This document shows, in pieces, positions 53,446-62,252 of a DNA stretch of 64,000 nucleotides. Position numbers and translations under genes: made by a program. This DNA is from Malonomonas rubra DSM 5091 (GTDB lineage Bacteria > Desulfobacterota > Desulfuromonadia > Desulfuromonadales > Geopsychrobacteraceae): assembly GCF_900142125.1 (NCBI RefSeq), contig NZ_FQZT01000010.1, forward strand, positions 62,001-126,000, written 5' to 3'. Numbering within the stretch: the stretch's first letter is position 1; each line of letters opens with the position of its first letter. The notes under the pieces were generated by a model. It made no database searches. It was not told the origin of the DNA and worked only from the letters and a program-made list of their open reading frames with translations.

Positions 53446-53799
53446 TCACCGCTTAAACAGCAGCGTTGCAGCTTTACGTTTTTGCTGCTGAAGTTTCGTC
53501 AGCATTTGCGCCGGAAACTCTGGTTTACCCAGATAGGCTGTCGCGGTCTGAAGAAAAGATTCAATCAGGCCGCTTATCGTCTCTTCAACCTCCGCGGAGG
53601 GTACACCCATCTTTTCCAGAGACCGTTCCAGCTGCGCCTTGTCACGATCAAGTCCCTGCGTCAGAGCGAATTCGAGCGGCAATTCTATGACCACCTGCAG
53701 GCAGATCCGATGAAAATCGCCGAAATAGCGATTACTCCGGTCGAAGAAGCTGACCTGAATCCCGTTTTCAAGCGTCACTTTTTTCACCATATCAGCCAT
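53446..53799 (-). CDS. Conserved-looking hypothetical protein
   Basis: A 117-residue soluble protein with no family I recognise. It starts MADMVKKVTLENGIQVSFFD, contains the segment ICLQVVIELPLEFALTQGLD and ends in a basic helix (KLQQQKRKAATLLFKR). It overlaps the trmJ stop by eight bases and so is co-translated with it. ATG at 53799 is chosen, eight bases after GAG-type ribosome bases; GTG at 53808 and ATG at 53790 are alternatives. Confidence 0.6.
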   Translation of the reverse strand: MADMVKKVTLENGIQVSFFDRSNRYFGDFHRICLQVVIELPLEFALTQGLDRDKAQLERSLEKMGVPSAEVEETISGLIESFLQTATAYLGKPEFPAQMLTKLQQQKRKAATLLFKR

Positions 53800-54547
53800 T
53801 CTTGCCACTCTCTTTTAACCTCTGCATCTGCTCGTCGAGGTAATCGATACGGCTGAACAGCCCCCGCAAGATGCGCACATCGCGGTCATTCAGTTCAGCC
53901 CGGCCGAGGATACGGCGGAAAGCACGCAGGATATGATCCGGGTTCTGCGGATCCAGGTAGGCGACACGGGTCAATGATTCGCGCATGTGCTGAAACATCC
54001 GCTCCAGGTCATCATTTGAAGCCAGACTCTTGCGACCGTGCTCTGCACCTGCCATCTCCCCTTTGGTCTTACTGATTTCGTACAGGCAAAGAGCCACCGA
54101 TTGTGCCAGGTTCATTGATGGCAACCGGTCGCTGGTCGGGATGGTGACAAAACGCTGACAAAGATCGAGTTCAGCCGTATGCAACCCCTTATCCTCACGA
54201 CCGAAAACCAGTGCAACCTTGGCTTCTGCAGTCACCGGCAGTAGCAATTTCGCCGCCTCATCCGGATGCAGCATATCCTCGCGGTAGCGACCGAATCGCC
54301 GGGTCGTGCCAATACTCAAAGCACAATCAGCCAGAGCATCCTCGAGACGGGTAAAGATGACAGCCTCTTCCAGCACAGTGGTCGCCTTAACCGCCATCTG
54401 CCGCGCTTCATGCAGCAGATGATCGGTCTGCGGATTGACCAGGCGCAGCTCGACCATACCGAAGTTAAGCATGGCCCGGCAGACCGAACCGATATTGCGC
54501 GGGCCCTGAGGTTCGACCAGCACGATGACAACGTTTTCCGTATTCAC
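53792..54547 (-). CDS. trmJ: tRNA/rRNA 2'-O-methyltransferase, TrmJ-like SpoU family
   Basis: A 251-residue SPOUT methyltransferase with the three SpoU motifs: EPQGPRNIGSVCRAM, VALVFGREDKGL, and IPTSDRLPSMNLAQSVALCLYE, and a C-terminal helical extension (RMFQHMRESLTRVAYLDPQN, ILRAFRRILGRAEL) that is specific to the TrmJ branch. It methylates the ribose at position 32 of tRNA. GTG at 54547 is the start. Confidence 0.92.
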   Translation of the reverse strand: MNTENVVIVLVEPQGPRNIGSVCRAMLNFGMVELRLVNPQTDHLLHEARQMAVKATTVLEEAVIFTRLEDALADCALSIGTTRRFGRYREDMLHPDEAAKLLLPVTAEAKVALVFGREDKGLHTAELDLCQRFVTIPTSDRLPSMNLAQSVALCLYEISKTKGEMAGAEHGRKSLASNDDLERMFQHMRESLTRVAYLDPQNPDHILRAFRRILGRAELNDRDVRILRGLFSRIDYLDEQMQRLKESGKNG

Positions 54548-54562
54548 CTGGACTTCAACTTT

Positions 54563-55375
54563 CTAACGACCGAGGTCCCCGGCCGCAAACTGAATGATAC
54601 CGGCGGCGAGAATTGCTGCCGACTCGGTGCGTAGAATCCGTGGACCAAGGCTCACCGGCTGAACCCCCTTCGCCCGAGCCTGTTCGATTTCCTCTTTCGT
54701 GAAACCGCCCTCGGGGCCGACCATCACCGCAACCCTGTGCCCCTTAAATTTATTTATCGTCTCGGATAGCGGCCAGGCACCTTCGCCTTCGTAGCAAAGC
54801 AGCGACATTTCGGCATCTGCGCACTCAGCCAGAGCCTCCTGCCAATCAACAACCGGTGACAACTCGGGAATTTCCCCACGACGACACTGGCGAGCCGCTC
54901 TCAATAGCACGTTTGGCCAGCGATGAGATTTCTTCTGCCCGGAATCACGTTCTTCCATGGTTGAGGATTTTGCCGACTGATAGGGAACGATGCGCACGAC
55001 ACCAATTTCGGTCGCTTTCTGCAGGACCAGTTCGAAACGCTCCTTTTCCGGCAAAGCCTGAAATAGAGTGATTCGCAGAGGGCTTTCCGACGGTGGAATT
55101 TCAGCAAAGGGCAACAGGGTAACCGAGTCGTCGTTCAACGCGACGATGCGGACACGGTACTCCTGCTGTTGCGGGTCGCAGGCGGTGAAAATTTCACCAA
55201 TCCGCCCTCGCCAGCAGTGCAACGCGTCAACGACCTCACGACCGAGAGTGACTTCCTGATCGAGCTGGGGAATGTCCGGCAACCGGATACGACTGATTGC
55301 ACCAGCCGTATTAATACATTTGCGGGTCGAACCCGAGCTCCCGATATTGACGGAAACGGGCGCGGGAGAGCTCAT
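54563..55375 (-). CDS. rsmE: 16S rRNA (uracil-1498-N3)-methyltransferase
   Basis: A 270-residue SPOUT enzyme with LFQALPEKERFELVLQKATE, IVPYQSAKSS, MVGPEGGFTKEEIEQARAKG and LGPRILRTESAAI, all typical RsmE motifs. The N-terminal PUA-like domain begins near ISRIRLPDIPQ. No ATG, GTG or TTG exists close to that point in frame; the nearest is ATG at 55375, which overlaps holC by 65 bases and adds about 27 residues not typical for the family. TTG at 55402 is longer still. The true start is therefore uncertain. Confidence 0.88.
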   Translation of the reverse strand: MSSPAPVSVNIGSSGSTRKCINTAGAISRIRLPDIPQLDQEVTLGREVVDALHCWRGRIGEIFTACDPQQQEYRVRIVALNDDSVTLLPFAEIPPSESPLRITLFQALPEKERFELVLQKATEIGVVRIVPYQSAKSSTMEERDSGQKKSHRWPNVLLRAARQCRRGEIPELSPVVDWQEALAECADAEMSLLCYEGEGAWPLSETINKFKGHRVAVMVGPEGGFTKEEIEQARAKGVQPVSLGPRILRTESAAILAAGIIQFAAGDLGR

Positions 55376-55727
55376 GACGCTGCGGATCAAAGACTTCAGC
55401 AAAATCGATAACCAATTCGAATTTCTTTAAATAACCGGGGGAACAGGGCTCCCCCATAATCAATACAGATGCACCGTTCGGATTCTCTTCACGAACGCTG
55501 ATCACGATCGGTTCGTCGAGACAATCGACCGAACCGTTATTAAACGCATGTGGTAAAAAAGCGCCCTTATCCCAAGTCCACATGAAACGATCGAGCGCGA
55601 CCGCCTGATTGTCGTCCTGCACCCGGATGAGGATTTTTTTGTCGAGAGCCTGTTGTTCTTCAGCCAACTGGCAGAGCAGCCGTGCTTTCTCCGGCCGCTC
55701 AAGCTTGGCAAATCTAACAACTGTCAC
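55311..55727 (-). CDS. holC: DNA polymerase III chi subunit
   Basis: A 138-residue protein with VVRFAKLERPEKARLLCQLA, MWTWDKGAFLPHAF, EEPNG-like SVREENPNGASVLIM and the C-terminal FELVIDFAEVFDPQRHELSR. These are the conserved blocks of HolC, which links the clamp loader to single-strand binding protein. GTG at 55727 is the start. It is eight bases downstream of apgM and overlaps rsmE. Confidence 0.88.
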   Translation of the reverse strand: MTVVRFAKLERPEKARLLCQLAEEQQALDKKILIRVQDDNQAVALDRFMWTWDKGAFLPHAFNNGSVDCLDEPIVISVREENPNGASVLIMGEPCSPGYLKKFELVIDFAEVFDPQRHELSRARFRQYRELGFDPQMY

Positions 55728-55734
55728 GACCCTG

Positions 55735-56934
55735 TTAACCGCGCTCGATCAGCAGTGGCAGCAGCTGGTGACCAGCAACCAGCAGGCCGCTTGCCTTCGC
55801 TTCAGCCTCGCTGTAACCGGCAACAGAAGCAGCTTCATCTGTCCGGGAATCGAACATGATGAAGGGAACCGGGTCGGACGTGTGGGTTCGCTTGGCGACA
55901 GGTGTCGGGTGATCAGGGGTGACCAAAATCCGGCAGTCACCAATCTGCTCCAAGCTGTCGAGCACGGTGCCGACGACATCACGATCAAAATCCTCGATCG
56001 CCTTGATTTTCTCCTGCAGCAGTCCGCCGTGAGCTGCCTCGTCCGGCGCTTCGACGTGGACATAGATGAAGTCTTTCTCTGCCAGCGCCTTGACCGCGTA
56101 CTCCCCCTTGCCCTTGTAGTTGGTGTCGATGTAACCGGTCGCGCCAGGGACCTCGATGTTGTCGAGTCCGGCATTAACGCCGATGCCCTTGATCAGGTCG
56201 ACAGCAGAAATAACCGCACCGCTCAGATCGAATCGCTGCTGGTAAGTTTCCATCTGCGGCTTGCGGCCATGGCCCCAGAGCCAGATCGAGTTGGCTGGCA
56301 CTTTGCCGTTCTCTTCACGCTTGTGATTGACCGGATGGTGCGCCAGAACCATCTGCGCAGCATTGGTCAGGTGCATCAATTCTTTGGCACCTTCACCTTG
56401 AGGCAAATAGTCTTCGATACTCTGGGTGATGATATCGTGCGGCGGGGTAAACTTGAGCTGATCGCGGCCGTTCTTCCAGACCAGCAAGTGGCGATAGGAA
56501 ACACCGGGATAGAATGTGAACTCATCATCCCCCAGTTCTTCCTGCAGGGTTTTGATCAGCGCAGCAGCTTCTTCGGTTGAAATATGACCGGCGGAGAAAT
56601 CACCCATGTACATTTTGCCATAGTGAGCTTCCAGCCAGACGAAGTTAAGTCGAAATGCGACATCATTCGGCCCCAGTTCGACCCCCATACTGGCCGCTTC
56701 CAAAGGCGAGCGTCCGCTGTAGCAATCGGCCGGGTTGTAGCCAAACACCGAGAGGTTGGCGACATCGCTGCCAGGGTGGAAACCTTTTGGCACCGTCGCA
56801 GCCAAACCGATTTTGCCGGCTTTCGCCAAGCGGTCCATATTCGGAGTATTGGCGACTTCCAGCGGTGTTTTGCCACCTAGCTGATCATTCGGTTCATCTG
56901 ACATGCCGTCGCCAAGGAGAACGATATACTTCAT
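55735..56934 (-). CDS. apgM: 2,3-bisphosphoglycerate-independent phosphoglycerate mutase, archaeal type
   Basis: A 399-residue alkaline-phosphatase superfamily enzyme with LLGDGMSDEPNDQLGGKTPL (metal and phospho-Ser region), GSDVANLSVFGYNP, and EAPDEAAHGG/TPDHPTPV near the end for the second metal site. Length and order are those of ApgM, not of the 510-residue GpmI. It interconverts 3- and 2-phosphoglycerate in glycolysis. Confidence 0.94.
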   Translation of the reverse strand: MKYIVLLGDGMSDEPNDQLGGKTPLEVANTPNMDRLAKAGKIGLAATVPKGFHPGSDVANLSVFGYNPADCYSGRSPLEAASMGVELGPNDVAFRLNFVWLEAHYGKMYMGDFSAGHISTEEAAALIKTLQEELGDDEFTFYPGVSYRHLLVWKNGRDQLKFTPPHDIITQSIEDYLPQGEGAKELMHLTNAAQMVLAHHPVNHKREENGKVPANSIWLWGHGRKPQMETYQQRFDLSGAVISAVDLIKGIGVNAGLDNIEVPGATGYIDTNYKGKGEYAVKALAEKDFIYVHVEAPDEAAHGGLLQEKIKAIEDFDRDVVGTVLDSLEQIGDCRILVTPDHPTPVAKRTHTSDPVPFIMFDSRTDEAASVAGYSEAEAKASGLLVAGHQLLPLLIERG

Positions 56935-56956
56935 AAATTCCTCTTCTATTCCGGGT

Positions 56957-57847
56957 TCAGCCCCGGGGATGGTAACGCTGATGCAGTTGCTTCAGCCTTT
57001 CCTGAATGACATGGGTATAAATCTGCGTCGTCGAAATATCAGCATGCCCAAGCATGGTCTGTACCGCGCGCAGATCAGCACCGTTTTCCAACAAGTGGGT
57101 GGCAAAAGAGTGCCGCAACATGTGCGGATAAACATCCTGCCGAATCCCGGCCTGCAGAGCGTAACGTTTCAGGTTTTTCCAGAACCCCTGGCGCGACATT
57201 GCCTTGCCACTGCGGTTCAGAAAGACCTGCTCGCACCCGGTTGATTTCTGCAGTTTCGGCCGCCCATTCTGCAGATAATCGCCGAGGATTTCAAGTGCCA
57301 CCTCTCCCAAGGGGATCAAACGCTGCTTCCCCCCCTTACCGAAAGCGTTGACACAGCCAACATCCAGCTTGAGATCGATCAGATTTAAGCCGACCAGTTC
57401 CGACACCCGCATCCCGGTGGCATAAAGGGTTTCCAGCATCGCCCGATCGCGCAGGGTCATCGGGGTTGCATCGCCTGGAGCACAGAGCAGATCCTCGACC
57501 TGCTGCTGCGACAGCAGCTTCGGTAAACCCGGCAAAGCACGGGGCGACTCGATCAAAGCGGTCGGATCGATCTGCGTATATTTTTCCCGCAGAAGAAAAC
57601 GGTGGAACATTCGCAGCGCACTTAAGTGGCGTGCCCTGCTGCGTGCCGAAAGACCATCTTTTTTCAGAGCAGCAAGAAAATTGATGACCATCTGCTGCCG
57701 AACATCGACAAGCGCAGTCAGTTTTTCCTTGTCGACCAGAAAATCGATATAACGGCTCAGATCGCGACTGTAAGCGCTTAACGTGTTTTGCGCCAAGCCA
57801 CGCTCAACTTTCAGATGATTGATGAAATAGTCGAGATACTCATCCAT
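56957..57847 (-). CDS. xerD: Tyrosine recombinase XerD
   Basis: A 296-residue recombinase with an N-terminal SAM-like core-binding domain (LKVERGLAQNTLSAYSRDL) and a catalytic domain with Arg in ATGMRVSELVGL, HMLRHSFATHLL (His and Arg) and the nucleophile Tyr in ISTTQIYTHV. It resolves chromosome dimers at dif. It lies in the core block between glnD and apgM, so it is housekeeping and not a phage integrase. Confidence 0.95.
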   Translation of the reverse strand: MDEYLDYFINHLKVERGLAQNTLSAYSRDLSRYIDFLVDKEKLTALVDVRQQMVINFLAALKKDGLSARSRARHLSALRMFHRFLLREKYTQIDPTALIESPRALPGLPKLLSQQQVEDLLCAPGDATPMTLRDRAMLETLYATGMRVSELVGLNLIDLKLDVGCVNAFGKGGKQRLIPLGEVALEILGDYLQNGRPKLQKSTGCEQVFLNRSGKAMSRQGFWKNLKRYALQAGIRQDVYPHMLRHSFATHLLENGADLRAVQTMLGHADISTTQIYTHVIQERLKQLHQRYHPRG

Positions 57848-57862
57848 CGACAGGGCAACCGC

Positions 57863-60559
57863 TTAGGCAATCCGCTCCAGCATGGTCTGGCGGATCTGCT
57901 CGATCTTCTCTGGATCGGTTATTTTCTGGCCAAAAATATCGCTGACATAAAAAACGTCGGCCGCCTGGTCGACCTTTGTCGAAATTTTTGACACAGCGAT
58001 GTAAAGGCCCAATTCACTTAAAGTTCTGGCAATATTGTAAAGCAGGCCAACCTTGTCGTTGGCAAAGATATCAATAACCGTGTACTGGTCAGAAACTTCG
58101 TTATCGAACTCGACTTTATTCGGCCGTTTCGGTTTCTCCTTGGTCCGCTGCATGTAATCCGGTTCACGCTGCGCCTTCTCGACCATCTCCTGCACGTTCA
58201 AACGACCTTCGATGGCTGCGATCAAGTCTTTCTCTACCCGCTTGAGTTTGGCCTCGTTGCTCACAATATCGCCGACAGCGCTGTTGACCTGCAACACGTC
58301 GAGCACGGCACCTGTCTTGCGGGTATGAATCTGGGCACCAAGGATATTGATCGAATGTCCTGCCATGACTCCAGTAATAATTGAAAAAAGGCCTGGAGAA
58401 TCGATCGTCGCCAGGGTCAACTCGGTATAGCCGGTTTCAGGCACCTGTTCGGCCTGTAACGCCAGAGTCTTTCTACCTCGCCCCAACGCCAAACGCAGGT
58501 GCGGGATGATCTGCTTGGAACGGTAGCTCATCAGGTAGCGGGTATTCAAACTGTTGATTGCTTTGTTGATGCGACTTTCCGGGAATTCTCCAGCCAAGGC
58601 TTCGCGGACTTTGCGCTTGCGGTTGCGGACCTTCTCTGAACGCATCTCCTGGAAAAAATCTTTCTTTTCCAGCACATCGTAGGTTTTTTCATACAGTTCC
58701 TGCAGCAGTTGCCCCTTCCACTCCGACCAGACGTCCGGCCCGACGGCCTTCAGGTCGGAAAAAGTGAGCAGGTAAAGCATGCGCAGGTTTTCGCTCATCC
58801 CCATCAATTCGGCGAACTGGGTGATCATTTTCATATCATGCAGATCTCGCCGCTGGGAAATGTGCGCCATTTTAAGGTGGTGCTGCACCAGGAACTGCAA
58901 CCGATGGCTGTCTTCCCGGTTCAAACCCATTCGGCGGGAAATGGTCGGGATCATGGCCGCACCGCGACTGCTGTGGTCGCTACCACTGCCTTTACCGATA
59001 TCGTGAAACATGATCGACAAAAGCAACAACTCGCGCTTTTCTATGTTGTTGGCAACATCAGTCAGCAGCGGATAAGCTTCAGCGTACTCGCCGGCCCACA
59101 GCTTCCCCATCTGTTCGATGGCGAACAGGGTATGAATATCGACGGTGTAAACATGGTAAAGGTCGAACTGCACCTTGCAGAAAATATTCTTGAATTCCGG
59201 GATAAAGGCATTTAGCACGTGCAGATGATGCATCTTACGAAGAATTTTCCCGACATTCTTCGGATGACGAAGGATGCTCATAAAAGACTCATTCATCTGC
59301 TTGGATCGCCGCACCTTGTCATTGATCAGGTGCAGGTCCTCGCGGATCAAAGCCTTCAGTTTCAGGTTGAGCTTGACACCATGCCTCTGAGCCAGCTCAA
59401 AAGCAGTCATAATCAAGGCCGGGTTCTTTTTGAAAATTTCCTCGTCGCTGCAGCCTAGCTCTCCACGGCCGACGGTAAAACCATGCTCCAGGGAACGTCG
59501 TGAGAAGAAACCGACGATTCCGGTCTGCAGCTTATCACGTTGTGTCGCCTCGACAATCATGTTGGACGCGAGATGTTCAACATGGGCCGCGTGCTGATAA
59601 TAGTTCTGCATGAACTGTTCAACAGCAGAGCCTTTTCTTCCATCTTTATAGCCGAAAGCATCAGCGATCTGTCGCTGCAGTTCGAAAGTGATCTGATCGC
59701 TTTTGCGCTGCCCAAGAAAATGCAGGTAATTACGAATTTTCCAGAGGTAATCGAGGGCGGCACGGTAGTCAGCAGCCTGGGCTTCATTGATGACACCTTT
59801 TATCACCAGTTCCTGCAAACTGTTTGCTTTAAACTTGACCTGAGCAATCCAGAGACAGGCATGCAGATCGCGTAAGCCCCCCTCGCCCTCTTTCAGGTTC
59901 GGTTCCAGCATGTAAACCGAAGAACCATACTTTTTCCGACGTTCGTTGTTTTCTTCCAGCTTCAGCTTGATAAATTTCTGTGACTCGTTATTGAGAATGT
60001 AACTACCGACCTTGCTCTGAAAGCCGGCGTACACATCAGGGTTGCCACAGAGCAGGCGGGCATCGAGCAGTGAAGTCCGTACCGTAGTGTCATGGCAATG
60101 ATCGATACAATCCTTGGCCGAACGAACGCTGTAGCCGACATCCAGGCCGAGATCCCAGAGCAGGTAGAGCATACGATCAGAAATGATCTTGGCCACCTCC
60201 TCGCCCTTGGGCTCAAAATAGAACATCAAGTCGAGGTCCGATTTCGGATTCATCTCACCGCGACCGTAGCCACCGAGCGCAATCAGGGCACACTGATCAA
60301 CACCATCCTGGTCGAGGTCGTAGCTGACAACCTGGAACAGGATATCGTTGAGCTGATCAAAAGCCGCCGTCAATTCCTGCACGACGGCACGTCCGGAGGC
60401 ACCATCGATGGTCATCTTTTTCGTGCGTTCCAGGTGGCTGGTAATGAACTCGCGAGTCGCTTCGAGTATGGCTTGACGCCGTTCCTCATACGGAGCGCTA
60501 CTGAGTAAACTAGCCGTCGGGAAAGAGGTATTTATATCTGGGACAGTATCTATTGTCAT
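57863..60559 (-). CDS. glnD: [Protein-PII] uridylyltransferase/uridylyl-removing enzyme
   Basis: An 898-residue GlnD with the nucleotidyltransferase motif ALGGYGRGEMNPKSDLDLMF, the HD domain (SIMFHDIGKGSGSDHSSRGA), and two ACT domains at the C-terminus (ELTLATIDSPGLFSIITGVM and YTVIDIFANDKVGLLYNIAR). It adds or removes UMP on PII depending on glutamine and so controls nitrogen assimilation. It overlaps the amidase stop by four bases (ATGA). Confidence 0.96.
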   Translation of the reverse strand: MTIDTVPDINTSFPTASLLSSAPYEERRQAILEATREFITSHLERTKKMTIDGASGRAVVQELTAAFDQLNDILFQVVSYDLDQDGVDQCALIALGGYGRGEMNPKSDLDLMFYFEPKGEEVAKIISDRMLYLLWDLGLDVGYSVRSAKDCIDHCHDTTVRTSLLDARLLCGNPDVYAGFQSKVGSYILNNESQKFIKLKLEENNERRKKYGSSVYMLEPNLKEGEGGLRDLHACLWIAQVKFKANSLQELVIKGVINEAQAADYRAALDYLWKIRNYLHFLGQRKSDQITFELQRQIADAFGYKDGRKGSAVEQFMQNYYQHAAHVEHLASNMIVEATQRDKLQTGIVGFFSRRSLEHGFTVGRGELGCSDEEIFKKNPALIMTAFELAQRHGVKLNLKLKALIREDLHLINDKVRRSKQMNESFMSILRHPKNVGKILRKMHHLHVLNAFIPEFKNIFCKVQFDLYHVYTVDIHTLFAIEQMGKLWAGEYAEAYPLLTDVANNIEKRELLLLSIMFHDIGKGSGSDHSSRGAAMIPTISRRMGLNREDSHRLQFLVQHHLKMAHISQRRDLHDMKMITQFAELMGMSENLRMLYLLTFSDLKAVGPDVWSEWKGQLLQELYEKTYDVLEKKDFFQEMRSEKVRNRKRKVREALAGEFPESRINKAINSLNTRYLMSYRSKQIIPHLRLALGRGRKTLALQAEQVPETGYTELTLATIDSPGLFSIITGVMAGHSINILGAQIHTRKTGAVLDVLQVNSAVGDIVSNEAKLKRVEKDLIAAIEGRLNVQEMVEKAQREPDYMQRTKEKPKRPNKVEFDNEVSDQYTVIDIFANDKVGLLYNIARTLSELGLYIAVSKISTKVDQAADVFYVSDIFGQKITDPEKIEQIRQTMLERIA

Positions 60560-62244
60560 CGCTTAGCAACCTGATCGATAGTCGCCGCATAGTTCTTGAC
60601 GCCTTTGACAATCGCGTCGGCAACTCGTTTTTGGTAGGCTTTACTTGTGAGACGTTTCTCTTCTCGCGTGTTACTGATAAAGGCTGCTTCCACCAGAACC
60701 GAAGGCATCGTTGCCCCGAGCAGCACATGAAACGGACCCTGGCGTACACCAAGATCCTTGATACGGCTGTAGTGCGGTCGCAGACCTGCCACCATCGCCT
60801 GTTGCACTTCTGCCGCCAAACGGCTCGATTCGTTGATCTTGGCGTTCGCCATCAAATCGAAAAGAATTGCTTCCAAGTTGCTCACATCCTGCAGCGAAGT
60901 GCCATTCTCTCGAGCTGCGACCTCGGCCGCCTGATCGTTTTTGGACAGGTTGAGGAAGTAGGTTTCCAGCCCGTAGGCCTTGCGGCTTTTAGCCGCATTC
61001 GCATGCAAAGAGATAAACAGGTCAGCTCCGACCTTGTTAGCATAAGCAGTCCGGTCACGCAGCTCGATAAAGCGATCATCAGAGCGGGTGAGCAGGACCT
61101 TCACCCCGAGCCTCTGCCGCAGTTGACGCGCCAGTTCCTTGGCCATGCCGAGGGTGACGTTCTTTTCCAGAACTTTGTTTGGTCCAACAGCACCAGGGTC
61201 ACGACCGCCATGTCCGGCATCAACAACGATCAACTTGATTCCCTGATCTTTTCGCTGTTGCGGTACATGTAATACCGGCTGATCCGGCACAGTATCGAGA
61301 ATGCCTGCGATCGAATCATCGGTCGGAGAGGCTCCGCCTGGTTCCGGTTGCTGCACGCCAGCACGGCTCGGGGCGCCGAGAACATCAACCACAAAACGAT
61401 AAGGATCTTCCAGGTGAGCAAACTTGTATTCCGCCTGCCGGTTCAGATCAAGAACCACGCGCGTGCGCTGTTCATCGTAGCGACTGGTGCGGACACGTTT
61501 TACCAGCCCGTTGAGAATCGGCAGGTTCTGTTGCAGCTGCGGAGCCATATCGGTGTAGAGCAGATCAAAATAGATGCGCGGATTGTCACCTTTGAGCATG
61601 TTCGGCTCGGCAGAAACAGGCGCTGACAGATCGAAGACGACGCGGGTGTATTCCGGACCACTCCAGTAGCGGATTTTTTCCAGTCGGGGAGAGTCAGCGG
61701 TTTTTAAATAGGCGGTCTGCTTGACCGGTGGAACCTTCTCAACTTCAGGTTTCGGCAGAGCTGAAAGCCGCTGTCTGGCTTTGTTCACCATATCGCCCTG
61801 TGGCATCTGGTCCGTCAGCCAGCGATAATAACGGTAAGCGGCAGCTTTATCGTAAAGACGGTTTTCTGCAATCTGCCCGGCAGAATAGAGGGCATCATCT
61901 GCCAAAGTGTGTGACGGGTAGCGTTCGGCCATCGCCAGGTACTGGTTGACTGCTTCCCGTGCATCCTCCTGACCACCGGACGCACGCGATAAGCCGTCCC
62001 AGGTCCGAGCTTTTAAAAACAAGGCCTTGGGAGCGTTGGATGATTGTGAATTCTGCTCGACGTAACGCTCGAAACGCTGGATAATTTTTTCCCAATTGAC
62101 CCGCTGACGCTGTTGCTGCGCCGATTTGACCAGGCCGTGATAATCACTGCGGATCGCATCATACGATTCGGCAAAAGATTGCTGCGCGTAAAAGAAAATC
62201 GCGCCCAGCACCAGCAATAAAAAGTAGAGTCGTAACTTAGACAT
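60556..62244 (-). CDS. N-acetylmuramoyl-L-alanine amidase with AMIN domain (AmiC-like)
   Basis: A 562-residue periplasmic enzyme. Signal peptide ending SFAES; a TPR-like helical region up to residue 180; an AMIN domain (YTRVVFDLSAPVSAEPNMLK, VKRVRTSRYDEQRTRVVLDL); then the amidase_3 zinc domain with VVDAGHGGRDPGAVGPN, NKVGADLFISLHANAAK and VLVEAAFISNTREE. It cuts the amide bond between MurNAc and the peptide during cell separation. Its AMIN domain is of the same kind as in the barrel protein at 27910-29832. Confidence 0.94.
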   Translation of the reverse strand: MSKLRLYFLLLVLGAIFFYAQQSFAESYDAIRSDYHGLVKSAQQQRQRVNWEKIIQRFERYVEQNSQSSNAPKALFLKARTWDGLSRASGGQEDAREAVNQYLAMAERYPSHTLADDALYSAGQIAENRLYDKAAAYRYYRWLTDQMPQGDMVNKARQRLSALPKPEVEKVPPVKQTAYLKTADSPRLEKIRYWSGPEYTRVVFDLSAPVSAEPNMLKGDNPRIYFDLLYTDMAPQLQQNLPILNGLVKRVRTSRYDEQRTRVVLDLNRQAEYKFAHLEDPYRFVVDVLGAPSRAGVQQPEPGGASPTDDSIAGILDTVPDQPVLHVPQQRKDQGIKLIVVDAGHGGRDPGAVGPNKVLEKNVTLGMAKELARQLRQRLGVKVLLTRSDDRFIELRDRTAYANKVGADLFISLHANAAKSRKAYGLETYFLNLSKNDQAAEVAARENGTSLQDVSNLEAILFDLMANAKINESSRLAAEVQQAMVAGLRPHYSRIKDLGVRQGPFHVLLGATMPSVLVEAAFISNTREEKRLTSKAYQKRVADAIVKGVKNYAATIDQVAKR

Positions 62245-62252
62245 ACGAGAAA

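Noticed and set aside
56957-57847. Tyrosine recombinase as sign of a mobile element
   Set aside because: It is XerD by length and motif, embedded between glnD and apgM, with no attachment-site repeats or phage genes nearby.
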